A stretch of DNA of 52,917 bases from CAZAMP01 sp964486455 (GCA_964486455.1 CAZAMP010000028.1:1-52917), one strand, 5' to 3'; numbered from the stretch's first letter, positions 15,574 through 24,212 are shown. Notes: generated by a model from the letters alone, not told the origin. Numbers and translations are program-made.

Positions 15574-17595
15574 TCAGGCGTTCTTGAACTCGGCCCTCGC
15601 CCGCGGACCGTTCTTGATGAAGTTCTGGACGCCGATCTTCATGTCCTCTGTCTTGCAGCACTCACCGAACATCTCGGACTCGAAGGTAAGCCCCTCCGTG
15701 AGCGGCTTGCTGCACCCTTCGAGAAGGGTTTGGCACATGATCGAATCGATCTTCGTGCTGAGGTGACCAAGCTCGACCGGCGGCAACGTCTCCGGAACCT
15801 CCATCGCCTCGATCGGCATCGGGCGGATCTTCACCGCTCCCTTGGCGGCCTGCCGCGCGAGCTTCACCGCGGCGATCAGGATGTCGCCCTCCACCTCTTC
15901 GCGCACGAGTCCAAGCTCAACCGCTTCCTTGCTGGAGATCGGCCGACCGGTGCGAAGCATCATCGACGCCGTCGCGAGCCCGACGATCCGCGGCAGCCGT
16001 TGCGTGCCGCCGGCGCCGGGAATGATGCCGAGGTTCACCTCTGGCTGGGACGCGACGATTCTGAGACCCTTGCGGCAGATGCGGTCCGTGCAGCACATGG
16101 CCAGCTCGATCCCGCCGCCCATCGCGAAGCCGTTCAGCGCGCAGATCACGGGCTTGCCGAGGTTCTCGATGAAGCTCGTCACTTTCTTCACGTTCTCACA
16201 CGTCTCGACGCCCATCTCGGGAGAGCTGATCTTCGCGAGGAACTTCACGTCCGCACCGGCCACGAACGCCTTCACGCCGAAGCCGGTGAGCACGGCCGCG
16301 CTGATCGCGTCGTCCGATTGAATCGCGCTCATGTGGGCCCCGAGCTGGCGATAAACGTCGTCATTGAGTGAGTTCAGCACGCGCGGTCGCCGAATGGTCA
16401 ATACGGCGACTCCGTCGACATCGCGCCGCTGAACGTAATCGACGTCCCACGGCTTCTCTGACTCCGCCTGCTTGACGATGCACGACGGAACGGGGAAACC
16501 GGAGTACGACTTCGCGTAGTTCCGCACCAGGTTCAGCGACTCGGACACCCCGACCTTGTTCATCAGCTTGAACGGCGGGATCATATCGAGACCCAGCTCC
16601 ACCGCCATTTCCATGTCCGAGACGTTGGTGATCCCGCTGTCGATCGCCTGGCCGGCCAAACCAAAGTAGGCGCCGCGAAGCGCGTCCACGATCGGCTTCT
16701 CCTGATCCGGGGTCAACTCGATCTTCTCACCCCGGCCGGGAACGTCCCACGGTGTGCCCGCTTCGATCTGCTTCTTCATGATGTCGGGTGAGCGGAACCA
16801 TGGAGCCAAGCGGTCGGTCATCATGTCGAGACCATGATCGGTGATCGGGTTTCCGCCGGTCAGGTTCATCGCGGTGAACGGCCCCACGCGAAGGCCGAGA
16901 GCCCGCGTGGCGGCGGCATCGACCTCGCGCGTTGTGCCCATTCCCTTTTCGACACACAGCGCGGCGGCCAGAAACACGCCCTCGAAGATCGGGTCGATCG
17001 CGTAGCCGTAGCGGCTTCCGACCTCGATGGGAACTTTTCCGATCGCTTCGTAGACCGCCATCAGACCTTTCGTGACCTCCGGACGAGTGTCCTTTCCGGG
17101 AACGATCTCGACGAGCGGGTTGCGCTCGGCGGGGAAGAAGTAGTGAATGACGACCGAACGACCGGGATCCTTCAGATCCTCGAAGATCAGCTCCGGTTCG
17201 AGGTGCGACGAGTTCGACGCGAAGATGGCATTCGCCGGACAGGTCGCTTCGAGCTGCGCGAAGATCTTCCGCTTGAGCGGAAGGTCCTCGGTAGCCGCTT
17301 CGACGACGAAATCCGCGCCCTCGACCATCCCGTAGTCATCGGTGAACGTTACCGCCCCCACCATCGCTTCGCCCATCTCCGGCTTGAAGGCGCCCGATTC
17401 GACGCCCTTCGAGACCTTCTTCTTGAGCTTCGCCTCTCCACGCTCGAGCGCGCCGGCATCGACGTCGACGACGACGATCGGAACACCGTAGCGGTGGAAC
17501 ACCTTCGCGAAGTAGAGGGCGATGTCGGGCCCGATCTGGCCCGAGCCGATCACGGCGATCTTCTTGAAAGAGACGTCCCTGTACTGGAATCCCAT
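15574..17595 (-). CDS. bifunctional 3-hydroxyacyl-CoA dehydrogenase / enoyl-CoA hydratase, dehydrogenase domain first
   Basis: 673 residues. The N-terminal half is an NAD-dependent 3-hydroxyacyl-CoA dehydrogenase (IAVIGSGQIGPDIA at 13-26, then SNSSHLEPE and HYFFPAERNPLVEIV). The C-terminal part, from about 410, is an enoyl-CoA hydratase with FVAGADVKFL, GFAMGGGIELAM and the glutamates of GGGIEL and QPEVNLGIIPGAGG. This order is the reverse of FadB/FadJ and matches archaeal-type crotonyl-CoA hydratase / 3-hydroxybutyryl-CoA dehydrogenases. It would carry out the later beta-oxidation steps from pimelyl- or glutaryl-derived CoA esters. The frame extends upstream to 17781, but ATG at 17595 follows GGGAGG and begins the conserved fold. 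It is convergent with the toxin gene and divergent from the second reductase operon. Confidence 0.87.
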   Translation of the reverse strand: MGFQYRDVSFKKIAVIGSGQIGPDIALYFAKVFHRYGVPIVVVDVDAGALERGEAKLKKKVSKGVESGAFKPEMGEAMVGAVTFTDDYGMVEGADFVVEAATEDLPLKRKIFAQLEATCPANAIFASNSSHLEPELIFEDLKDPGRSVVIHYFFPAERNPLVEIVPGKDTRPEVTKGLMAVYEAIGKVPIEVGSRYGYAIDPIFEGVFLAAALCVEKGMGTTREVDAAATRALGLRVGPFTAMNLTGGNPITDHGLDMMTDRLAPWFRSPDIMKKQIEAGTPWDVPGRGEKIELTPDQEKPIVDALRGAYFGLAGQAIDSGITNVSDMEMAVELGLDMIPPFKLMNKVGVSESLNLVRNYAKSYSGFPVPSCIVKQAESEKPWDVDYVQRRDVDGVAVLTIRRPRVLNSLNDDVYRQLGAHMSAIQSDDAISAAVLTGFGVKAFVAGADVKFLAKISSPEMGVETCENVKKVTSFIENLGKPVICALNGFAMGGGIELAMCCTDRICRKGLRIVASQPEVNLGIIPGAGGTQRLPRIVGLATASMMLRTGRPISSKEAVELGLVREEVEGDILIAAVKLARQAAKGAVKIRPMPIEAMEVPETLPPVELGHLSTKIDSIMCQTLLEGCSKPLTEGLTFESEMFGECCKTEDMKIGVQNFIKNGPRARAEFKNA

Positions 17596-17818
17596 GACGC
17601 GCCTCCCATTGCGGTCAGTGACATTGTGTTGACGGGGCCGTTCCATGTTACTGGCGCCTAAAGTGACCAACAAGTGGTAGATGGCGGATGCTATCCGAGA
17701 TGATCGTGTCACCGTGGAGTCGTGACGAAGCGAGAGAGCGAGCGGAACGGCTTGCTCAGATCTCCATATTCCACAGCCCATTACATGAGCCCCCAGCGCC
17801 GCGCGATCAGATGTCTGC
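17596..17818. other. intergenic region upstream of the HCDH-ECH gene
   Basis: About 220 bases between the fusion gene start and the promoter at 17819. Short frames here show no ribosome-binding site or recognisable product. I see no repeat or clear promoter hexamer pair for the leftward gene. Confidence 0.5.
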
Positions 17819-17847
17819 TTGACAAACCATGGGGATATGGGTAGATA
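17819..17847 (+). promoter_or_regulatory. sigma70-type promoter of the second reductase operon
   Basis: Perfect -35 TTGACA (17819-17824) and -10 TAGATA (17842-17847), 17 bases apart, followed at once by the second copy of the GAACG-TT-CGTTC element. This is the same layout as at 1203-1245 and predicts co-regulation of the two operons. Confidence 0.65.
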
Positions 17848-17863
17848 TCGAACGTTCGTTCCA
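17848..17863. promoter_or_regulatory. predicted TetR-family operator, copy 2
   Basis: Identical over 16 bases to the element at 1232-1247, with the inverted-repeat core at 17850-17861. Flanking sequence differs, so it is conserved as a short site and not as part of a long duplication. It overlaps the expected transcription start, consistent with repression. Confidence 0.65.
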
Positions 17864-18117
17864 GTTTATCTGAACTCGGGTAGAGCGTGGGTGTTTCACC
17901 GTGCTCGAGGGGGGGGGCCGCCGTCGGACGGCCGCGTTCACACGTCCTTGGAAGCCGTGGGGCCGCACCCCCACGTGGTACGCATCCTCAGGATGCATCC
18001 GACGAGCCTGACGTTGCGGGCTCATGCGGGTCCAAAGTGATCCTGGACCATATGGTAACATCCGATTTCATGAAGGTGTGCCTTGTCGCTTGCCTGCCTG
18101 AGAGGAGATAAGACGCC
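17864..18117 (+). promoter_or_regulatory. long 5' leader with consecutive hairpins
   Basis: About 250 bases lie between the operator and the ATG at 18118. Three hairpins follow one another: CGTGGGG/CCCCACG (17956-17975, 7 bp), GCATCC/GGATGC around TCA (17982-17996, 6 bp) and GAGCC/GGCTC around ten bases (18004-18023). A G9 run lies upstream near 17909-17917. No T-run follows, so these are not simple terminators. No known riboswitch consensus is recognised. The small open frames across it look like chance. Confidence 0.4.
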
Positions 18118-19356
18118 ATGAGTGACAAGAAACCCGGCGCCATCAAGAAGATCCGCTCGACCGGGAAGATGCGGCAGGTGATGGCGGACTATTTCAATGA
18201 GATGAACGAGGCGGCGACGACCGGCAACGGAAAGATCGCCTGGTGCACCAGCGTGGGGCCGGCCGAGTTGCTCAGATCATTCGGCTTCCTCGTCTACTTC
18301 CCCGAAAACCACGGCGCGCTTCTCGGCTCCTCTCGCATGGCGGCGGATCTCATTCCGGCGGCAAACGCGATCGGCTACTCGCCGGACATCTGCTCCTATC
18401 TCACGAGCGACGTCGGATCATATCTGCAAAAGAACACACCGCTCTCCAGGGCATTCGGCATGGAGACGGTCCCCAAGGCTGACGTTCTCGTCTACAACAC
18501 GAATCAGTGCCGCGACGTGAAGGACTGGTTCGGCTTCTACGAGCGTGAGTTCGGCGTTCCGATGATCGGCATCGACACGATGCGCGGCCTCGGCGACATC
18601 ACCGACGACCATCTCCACGGGCTGATCGCCCAGCACAAGGCGCTCATCCCGACGCTCGAGAGCGTGAGCGGAACAAAGTTCGACATCGACCGCCTTCGTG
18701 AGGTGGTTGCATCGTCCTATCGATGCACGAACCTCTGGAAGAAGGTGCTGAGGTCGGCGGAAAGCCGTCCCTCCCCGATCACCTTCTTCGACGGCACCAT
18801 TCACATGGGGCCGGCCGTCGTGCTCCGCGGCGATAAACGCGCCGAGGACTACTACGACACCCTAATCGCGGAGCTTCAGGAGCGGATCGACGCGGGCGAC
18901 GGCGCGGTCGACGACGAGACGCACCGCTTCTACTGGGACGGCATGCCGGTCTGGGGCAAGCTGCGCGAACACGCCGAGCTATTCGCCGCTCAGAAGACCT
19001 GCGTCGTGGCGTCGACGTACTGCAACAGCTGGATTTTCGAAGCGCTCGCCTGTGACGACCCGTTCGAAGGAATGGCACGCGCCTACACGGAGCTCTTCAT
19101 CGTTCGCTCCGAAGACTTCAAGCAGAAGTACCTCGAGTCGATGATCGCCGACTACAACATCAGCGGAATCGTCTACCACGACGCCAAGACGTGTCCGAAC
19201 AACTCGAACAACCGCTACGGCCTGCCGGAGCGGATGGCCGAGCAGCTCGGCGTACCGTATGTCGTGATCAACGGTGATTTGAACGACCTCCGGCTCTACT
19301 CGGAAGAACAGGCCCGGACCCAATTCGAGGCATTGGTCGAGCAGCTAAACGCCTAA
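18118..19356 (+). CDS. benzoyl-CoA reductase / 2-hydroxyacyl-CoA dehydratase family subunit (BcrB/BcrC-type, cluster-bearing)
   Basis: 412 residues, cytoplasmic. Class I benzoyl-CoA reductase uses two such subunits to hold the substrate and [4Fe-4S] clusters while an ATPase pair supplies electrons. Cysteines at 43 (AWCTSVG), 92 (DICSYL), 131 (NTNQC) and 359 (AKTCPNNSN) are at positions typical of cluster ligands in the family; others are at 203, 295, 302 and 312. YFPENHGALLG and RPSPITFFDGTIHMGP are hallmark stretches. It begins the second operon behind GAGAGGAG, with the canonical ATPase 14 bases downstream. Its obvious paralogue is the C-terminal domain of the protein at 10152, with which it probably forms the heterodimer. 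Whether it corresponds to BcrB or BcrC is not resolvable by eye. Confidence 0.88.
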   Translation: MSDKKPGAIKKIRSTGKMRQVMADYFNEMNEAATTGNGKIAWCTSVGPAELLRSFGFLVYFPENHGALLGSSRMAADLIPAANAIGYSPDICSYLTSDVGSYLQKNTPLSRAFGMETVPKADVLVYNTNQCRDVKDWFGFYEREFGVPMIGIDTMRGLGDITDDHLHGLIAQHKALIPTLESVSGTKFDIDRLREVVASSYRCTNLWKKVLRSAESRPSPITFFDGTIHMGPAVVLRGDKRAEDYYDTLIAELQERIDAGDGAVDDETHRFYWDGMPVWGKLREHAELFAAQKTCVVASTYCNSWIFEALACDDPFEGMARAYTELFIVRSEDFKQKYLESMIADYNISGIVYHDAKTCPNNSNNRYGLPERMAEQLGVPYVVINGDLNDLRLYSEEQARTQFEALVEQLNA

Positions 19357-19369
19357 CGAGGCCCGATGC

Positions 19370-20155
19370 ATGACAGCGGCGGAGTTGTATTGTGGGGTGG
19401 ACGTGGGGGCGTCCGCGACGAAGCTGGTCCTCGTTGACCACACCGAGGCGGTCCTCGCGCGGATCGTGAAGCACTCCGGCGTGGACTACGACGCGACCGC
19501 CAAGGAATGCCTCGCCGAAGCCCTCAGCGAGGCCGGACATTCCGGCCCACCTACCCGCACGGTCTCCACCGGCTACGGCAGACACAACGTTTCATTCGCC
19601 GACGCATCGCTCACCGAAATCAACTGCCACGGCGTCGGCTGTTTTCACCATGCGTCCCGCGCGATGACCGTCGTGGACATCGGCGGGCAGGACAACAAGA
19701 TCATCCACCTGAGCGACGAGGGTCGGGCGAATCGGTTTCGCATGAACCGAAAGTGTGCCGCGGGGACCGGCGCCTTCATCGAGGAAATCGCACTCAGACT
19801 CAATCTCGGCATCGAGGAAATGGACTCGCTCGCCGAGAGCAGCACCGAGCCGGTCAAGCTCGGAAGCTTCTGCACGGTCTTCACGAAGACCGAGATCCTC
19901 GCCCACCTCCGTCGGGGAGAGCCGGTGTCGGGAATCGTTCGCGGCGCCTTCATCTCCGTGATCAATCGCATCGTCGAGATGGATCCGCTCGACGGAGACA
20001 TCGTCATGAGCGGCGGCGTGGTCGCCCACAATCCGACCATCGCCAAGATCCTCTCGGAGAAGCTGAAACGAAAAGTAGGTGTCGCCCCGCATCCCCAGTT
20101 CACGGGTGCGCTTGGGGCAGCACTCATGGCATTGAGACAAAAGGACCACGCGTAG
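19370..20155 (+). CDS. bcrA: benzoyl-CoA reductase activating ATPase subunit (BcrA/BadF-type), canonical
   Basis: 261 residues, ASKHA-fold ATPase (BadF/BadG/BcrA/BcrD family). Phosphate loop CGVDVGASATK (8-18), the conserved DIGGQDNK (103-110) and the cluster cysteines C86 (INCHGVG) and C129 (RKCAAGTGAF) are all intact. SGGVVAHNP and TGALGAALMAL complete the second nucleotide-binding half. In class I reductase, hydrolysis of ATP at this subunit drives electrons from ferredoxin to the aromatic ring. It follows the catalytic subunit by 14 bases. Its partner is probably the diverged ATPase at 12476 in the other operon. Homodimeric activators of the HgdC type also exist, so it might work alone. 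Confidence 0.87.
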   Translation: MTAAELYCGVDVGASATKLVLVDHTEAVLARIVKHSGVDYDATAKECLAEALSEAGHSGPPTRTVSTGYGRHNVSFADASLTEINCHGVGCFHHASRAMTVVDIGGQDNKIIHLSDEGRANRFRMNRKCAAGTGAFIEEIALRLNLGIEEMDSLAESSTEPVKLGSFCTVFTKTEILAHLRRGEPVSGIVRGAFISVINRIVEMDPLDGDIVMSGGVVAHNPTIAKILSEKLKRKVGVAPHPQFTGALGAALMALRQKDHA

Positions 20156-20200
20156 CGAGCCCGCGCCATGCGGTCTCCAGCCGGGAAAGGGAGAGACACG

Positions 20201-22279
20201 ATGCTCGACGCACTCTTCAGACCTCGCTCGGTCGCCGTCATCGGCGCTTCGAACAACCCGTTTTCCATCGGGAACATCGTGATCCGAAACCTCGCCGCGC
20301 ACAAATTCCGAGGGCCCATCTTCCCCATCAACCCCAAGTCGCCGCACATCCGAAGCTTCAAGACTTACAAGTCCGTCCTCGATGTGCCGGACGAGATCGA
20401 CCTCGTCAACATCTCGGTCAAGCATTCGCTCGTGCCGACGGTCATCAAGGAGTGCGGCGAGAAGGGCGTGAAGTTTGCCATCGTCCACACGGCGGGTTTC
20501 AAGGAGGTCGGCGACGAGGGAATCCAGCGCGAGAAAGAGATGGTCGCGCTCGCGCACGAGTACGGCATGCGGATCTTCGGCCCGAACTCTCAGGGAATCC
20601 AAAACGCCGATCCCGAAGTCTCGGTCTACGCGAACTTCACCTTCGTTCCGATGAAGCCGGGCAACATCTCTATCGTCGCGCAAGGCGGTGGTATGGGTGA
20701 GCTTCTCAAGCTTCATCTCCACAACGCCGGGCTCGGGCATCGGATGTACTGCTCGTACGGCAACGAGTGCGACCTCACGATGCCGGAAATCCTCGAGTAC
20801 TACGGCCAGGACGAGGGCACGAAGGCAATCATGATGCAGATCGAGAGCTTCAAGGATCCCGCCGCGTTCCTCGAGGTGGCGTCGAAGATCACGCCGCACA
20901 AGCCGATCCTCGCGATCAAGGCCGGACGGACGCGCGAAGGCTCGGTGGCGGTCTCGTCACACACCGGCACGCTGATCGATCAGGCCGCCATGGCGACGGC
21001 GATGTTCAAGAAGGCGGGTGTTGTCGAATTCCACGACAGCGAGCAGATGATCAAAACCGGCATCGCGCTCTCGACGCAGGACCCGCCGCCCGGGAACCGG
21101 ATCGGCATGGTGACGAACACGGGGGGACCGGGGATCCAGATGGTCGACGAGGCCGTCGACAAGGGGCTGGAGCTCGCCAAGTGGTCAGAAGCGGGACGCA
21201 AGCGACTCGAGGAGAGCCTCTACGCCGAGGCTAGTCTTGGTAACCCGGTAGACGTGGTGGCGACCGGCGGACCGGACCACTACTTCGCCGCAGTCGACAC
21301 GCTGCTCAAAGAGGACGGCGTGGACATGGCGCTCGTCTTCTTCGTGACCGCGCCGTTCGTCGACCTGGATGCGATCGCGGCACGGATCAAGGAGGCGACG
21401 GACGCATCGTCCAAGCCGGTCGTGATGGTGGTCGAGACGTATTCCAAGTATTACGGGCTCATCCACAAGCTCCGCGAGTCGGGGCTTCCAGTTTACGAGT
21501 TCGCGGAAGACGGCGCCCGCTCGCTCGCGGCCATGGCGACGTACACGGCGCTCCGCAATCGCCCGAAGGAGGCGCCGCCGGAGCTCAACGTCGTGCGGGC
21601 CGCGGCCGAGGCGATCGTCTCGAAGCATCAAGGACGTGACGCGTATATTCCACAGGTCGACGCGTTCGAGCTACTGGCGGCCTACGGCATTCCGACACCG
21701 GCGGTCGTGGCGGTGGGCTCCGCCGATGATCTCTCCGACGCGTCCAAGAAGGTCGGCTTCCCGTGTGTGCTCAAGATCGACAGCGACGAGGTCATCCACA
21801 AGTCGGACGAAGGTGGCGTGGCGCTGGGCATCGCGGATGACGCGGCGCTCGCGGCCACGTTCAAGGCCATGCAGGACCGTTTCTCCGGGAAGAAGGCGAC
21901 GTACATCCTTCAGGAGCAGAAGCCAACGGGGCGCGAGATCATCATCGGCTCATCGGAGTCGCCGGGGCTCGGTAGCCTTGTGATGTTCGGGCTGGGTGGC
22001 ATCTTTGTCGAGGTCATGAAGGACGTCGCATTCGCCGTTGCCCCCATCAGCCTGCCGGAAGCCAAGGAACTGATGCAGGAGACGAAGGGCTGCGCGCTGC
22101 TCGAAGGGGTGCGCGGCGAAGAACCGGTCGATCTCGAGGCGGTCGAGGATCTCATCTGCCGCGTGGGACGGCTCGTCGCCGATTTCCCCGCCATCACAGA
22201 AATGGATCTCAATCCGATCTTCACCTATCCGAAGGGAACGGCGCCGGCGGCGGTGGATGTGAGGATCAAGATTCGCTAG
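20201..22279 (+). CDS. NDP-forming acyl-CoA synthetase (ACD family, fused alpha-beta)
   Basis: 692 residues. Order of domains: CoA-binding Rossmann domain (RPRSVAVIGASNNP near 7-20), succinyl-CoA-synthetase-like domain with the phosphohistidine motif SSHTGTL (about 250), a second CoA-ligase domain, and a C-terminal ATP-grasp domain (from about 480, with FPCVLKIDSDEVIHKSDEGG). The reaction is acyl-CoA + ADP + phosphate to acid + ATP, or the reverse. In this operon it may either activate an aromatic acid to its CoA ester or recover ATP from acetyl-CoA at the end of the pathway; the sequence does not decide. ATG at 20201 follows GGGAGAG and begins the conserved fold; a start at 20168 would add 11 unlikely residues. 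Confidence 0.85.
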   Translation: MLDALFRPRSVAVIGASNNPFSIGNIVIRNLAAHKFRGPIFPINPKSPHIRSFKTYKSVLDVPDEIDLVNISVKHSLVPTVIKECGEKGVKFAIVHTAGFKEVGDEGIQREKEMVALAHEYGMRIFGPNSQGIQNADPEVSVYANFTFVPMKPGNISIVAQGGGMGELLKLHLHNAGLGHRMYCSYGNECDLTMPEILEYYGQDEGTKAIMMQIESFKDPAAFLEVASKITPHKPILAIKAGRTREGSVAVSSHTGTLIDQAAMATAMFKKAGVVEFHDSEQMIKTGIALSTQDPPPGNRIGMVTNTGGPGIQMVDEAVDKGLELAKWSEAGRKRLEESLYAEASLGNPVDVVATGGPDHYFAAVDTLLKEDGVDMALVFFVTAPFVDLDAIAARIKEATDASSKPVVMVVETYSKYYGLIHKLRESGLPVYEFAEDGARSLAAMATYTALRNRPKEAPPELNVVRAAAEAIVSKHQGRDAYIPQVDAFELLAAYGIPTPAVVAVGSADDLSDASKKVGFPCVLKIDSDEVIHKSDEGGVALGIADDAALAATFKAMQDRFSGKKATYILQEQKPTGREIIIGSSESPGLGSLVMFGLGGIFVEVMKDVAFAVAPISLPEAKELMQETKGCALLEGVRGEEPVDLEAVEDLICRVGRLVADFPAITEMDLNPIFTYPKGTAPAAVDVRIKIR

Positions 22280-22323
22280 CGGGAAGGGTGGGAGCTCACC
22301 GGGCTCTCGACGTGGCCGTTCTC

Positions 22324-23475
22324 CTACGCTGCCCTTTCATCGGTGCAGAACGTGTGCGGCACAAACCCCACCGGCCCGAACGAACCTGGAATCTCATCAC
22401 GCCCGACGCGCATTCCCCACCGGTCGAGATCGTCCCAGAACTCGGAGCCGGGTAACGGCGAATAACGTTGAACCGTCCAGCCGAGCGGCGGTGAGAGTTC
22501 CTTGGCGAGGCTCTCGGTCGCAGCCAACGACACGGCGTCCTCCCCCGGCACGTACGACATGAACATCGCCCAGCTGTCGAGACCGACTTCCCGACAGATC
22601 GCAAACGCATCACGCGCCTGCTCAGACGTCGTGCGCTTCCCCAAGACCTCCAGCACGCGATCCGAGCCGCTCTCCACGCCGAATCCCAACGCATAGCAGC
22701 CGGAATCCTTCATCGCCTGAATGATCTCCCGATCGACGATGTCGACACGCGTCGTCGCCTTCCAGCGGGTGCCCAGCCGCGCCATCACCTCGCAGACCTC
22801 TCGCGTCCAGCGCCGATTGACCGTGAACGCAGACATCGCGAAGACGACGTCGACGTCGCCCAGATCTTCGCGGTTCTCCTCGATCTCGCGTCCGATCGAC
22901 TCGGCGCTGCGGAAGACGATCCGTCCGCCGCTCACCTGACGGTTGCAACAGAAGCGACATCGATAGGGACAACCGTAGGCGCCCAGGATCCGAATTGCTG
23001 GGCGACCGTCGGAGCGTTCCGCGTAGCGGTGCCAGCCGTAGCGCCGCCGGGCAGGATAGGGAGTCGCCTCCAACGCCTCCGGTGTGGGCGACGTGCGGAT
23101 GATCTGATTTGTTGAGTCGCCTTCGACCACGTCCGCTATGACGAGCTCTCCGGGACCGGTGAGGACGACGTCGGCGTCGAGCGCATCGGTCGACAACGTC
23201 GCGTGGACTCCGCCCACGATCGACCGAATGCCTCGATCCTTTGCGCGGGCGATCCAATAGCGTATCCGCTCCGCCTGGTGGGACATGCCGGTGAGACAGA
23301 GAACATCCGTATCGAGAACCGTTTCGAGATCGGCAAGACCGAACGCTTCCTCATCGAAGAGCGTAACGTCATGACCGGCGTCTTCGAGAAGCGTCGCCAA
23401 CCGCACGGCACCCAGCGGCAGCCAGGGTGCATCGGCCGGCAGGTAACCGGCCGGATTGACGAGTGAGATTCTCAC
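22324..23475 (-). CDS. B12-binding-domain radical SAM protein
   Basis: 383 residues. An N-terminal cobalamin-binding-type Rossmann domain (about 1-130, starting RISLVNPAGY) precedes a radical SAM domain with the cluster motif CPYRCRFC (C-x3-C-x2-C) near residue 172. Later stretches such as GFGVESGSDRVLEVLGKRTT are typical of the Elp3/MiaB-like radical SAM core. The substrate is not evident; relatives methylate or rearrange lipids, nucleosides and natural products. The GTG start at 23475 follows GAGGTGGGG and overlaps the stop of the upstream acetyltransferase by GTGA, so the two are translationally coupled. The open frame extends upstream to 23619, but that extension is an arginine-rich shadow of the acetyltransferase gene. 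Confidence 0.83.
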   Translation of the reverse strand: MRISLVNPAGYLPADAPWLPLGAVRLATLLEDAGHDVTLFDEEAFGLADLETVLDTDVLCLTGMSHQAERIRYWIARAKDRGIRSIVGGVHATLSTDALDADVVLTGPGELVIADVVEGDSTNQIIRTSPTPEALEATPYPARRRYGWHRYAERSDGRPAIRILGAYGCPYRCRFCCNRQVSGGRIVFRSAESIGREIEENREDLGDVDVVFAMSAFTVNRRWTREVCEVMARLGTRWKATTRVDIVDREIIQAMKDSGCYALGFGVESGSDRVLEVLGKRTTSEQARDAFAICREVGLDSWAMFMSYVPGEDAVSLAATESLAKELSPPLGWTVQRYSPLPGSEFWDDLDRWGMRVGRDEIPGSFGPVGFVPHTFCTDERAA

Positions 23476-24014
23476 GTGCGCCCCACCTCTCGAAGCTGCA
23501 TGTCCGGAACGACGACGACGCCCGGCTTCACGTCGCGCGTCACCACGGCCCCCGCACCGACGACGCTGCCGTCTCCGATCGTCACACCCTTCAGCACGAT
23601 CACCCCGACCCCGAGCCACACCTCATCGCCGATCGATACCGGCGCCGACCTTCCGCCCTCGCGATGAGGGCGGGCGACCTCATGAGCGTCGTGATCGTAG
23701 ATTCGTACGAACGGCCCGATCCGGCAACGCGCACCGATTCGGATTTCGGCCGTCGACCGAAACCACGCGCCGCAGTTCACGAAGCTCTCGGGGCCGATGA
23801 TGATTCGTCCCGCATCGCGCGTCACGAATGAGCTGGGCGCGAGATGCGTGTAGAGAATGGCGCGTGGCGAGATCTCAACGTCGCCCTGGATGCAGAGCGA
23901 ATCGTCCGTCCCCCGTTGATGAAACGGAAGGCGGCCCCCCGGCTTGGCACATTGATCGAGGAGGTGACCGACCTCATTCCCCGCGCTTGCCCACGGGAGT
24001 TCCTCGTCCTTCAT
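23472..24014 (-). CDS. left-handed beta-helix (hexapeptide repeat) acyltransferase
   Basis: 180 residues. From about 60 onward the sequence has the hexapeptide periodicity of trimeric acetyltransferases: IIIGPESFVNCGAWF, IRIGARCRIGPFVRIYDHD, then VSIGDEVWLGVGVIVLKGV and IGDGSVVGAGAVVTRDV. The histidine in YDHDAHE is at the usual catalytic position of the CysE/LacA/WbbJ group. Likely an O-acetyltransferase acting on a sugar or similar small molecule. RBS AAAGGA lies nine bases before the ATG. It shares a four-base overlap with the radical SAM gene, so both probably modify the same product. Confidence 0.83.
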   Translation of the reverse strand: MKDEELPWASAGNEVGHLLDQCAKPGGRLPFHQRGTDDSLCIQGDVEISPRAILYTHLAPSSFVTRDAGRIIIGPESFVNCGAWFRSTAEIRIGARCRIGPFVRIYDHDAHEVARPHREGGRSAPVSIGDEVWLGVGVIVLKGVTIGDGSVVGAGAVVTRDVKPGVVVVPDMQLREVGRT

Positions 24015-24212
24015 CGAAGGCTGTCCTTTCTCTGGCTTTCACGGGACGGGGCGACCATCGCCTTGGGGATGTCGGGCCTCGCATCCCTGTCTCACTCTTA
24101 ACGGCTGATTTCCGCCGTCCTTTACTTCCGGCTGGTCGGCGGGACGCGGTAAGATGAGGTCGTCACTGGAAATAGCCAAGGCGCCCCATCGCCGACGCGG
24201 GTGGTGACCGAA

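Noticed and set aside
17596..17781. N-terminal extension of the HCDH-ECH frame to 17781
   Set aside because: ATG 17595 has a good GGGAGG site and begins directly before the Rossmann domain; the extension has no conserved sequence.
17887..18111. Small plus-strand frames in the leader of the 18118 gene
   Set aside because: No ribosome-binding site, sequence dominated by G-runs and hairpins, no resemblance to known leader peptides.
19507..20900. Long frames on both strands across the ATPase/synthetase junction (19507-20700 plus, 19592-20899 minus)
   Set aside because: They cross a gene boundary and are low-complexity Arg/His-rich translations of conserved genes in other frames.
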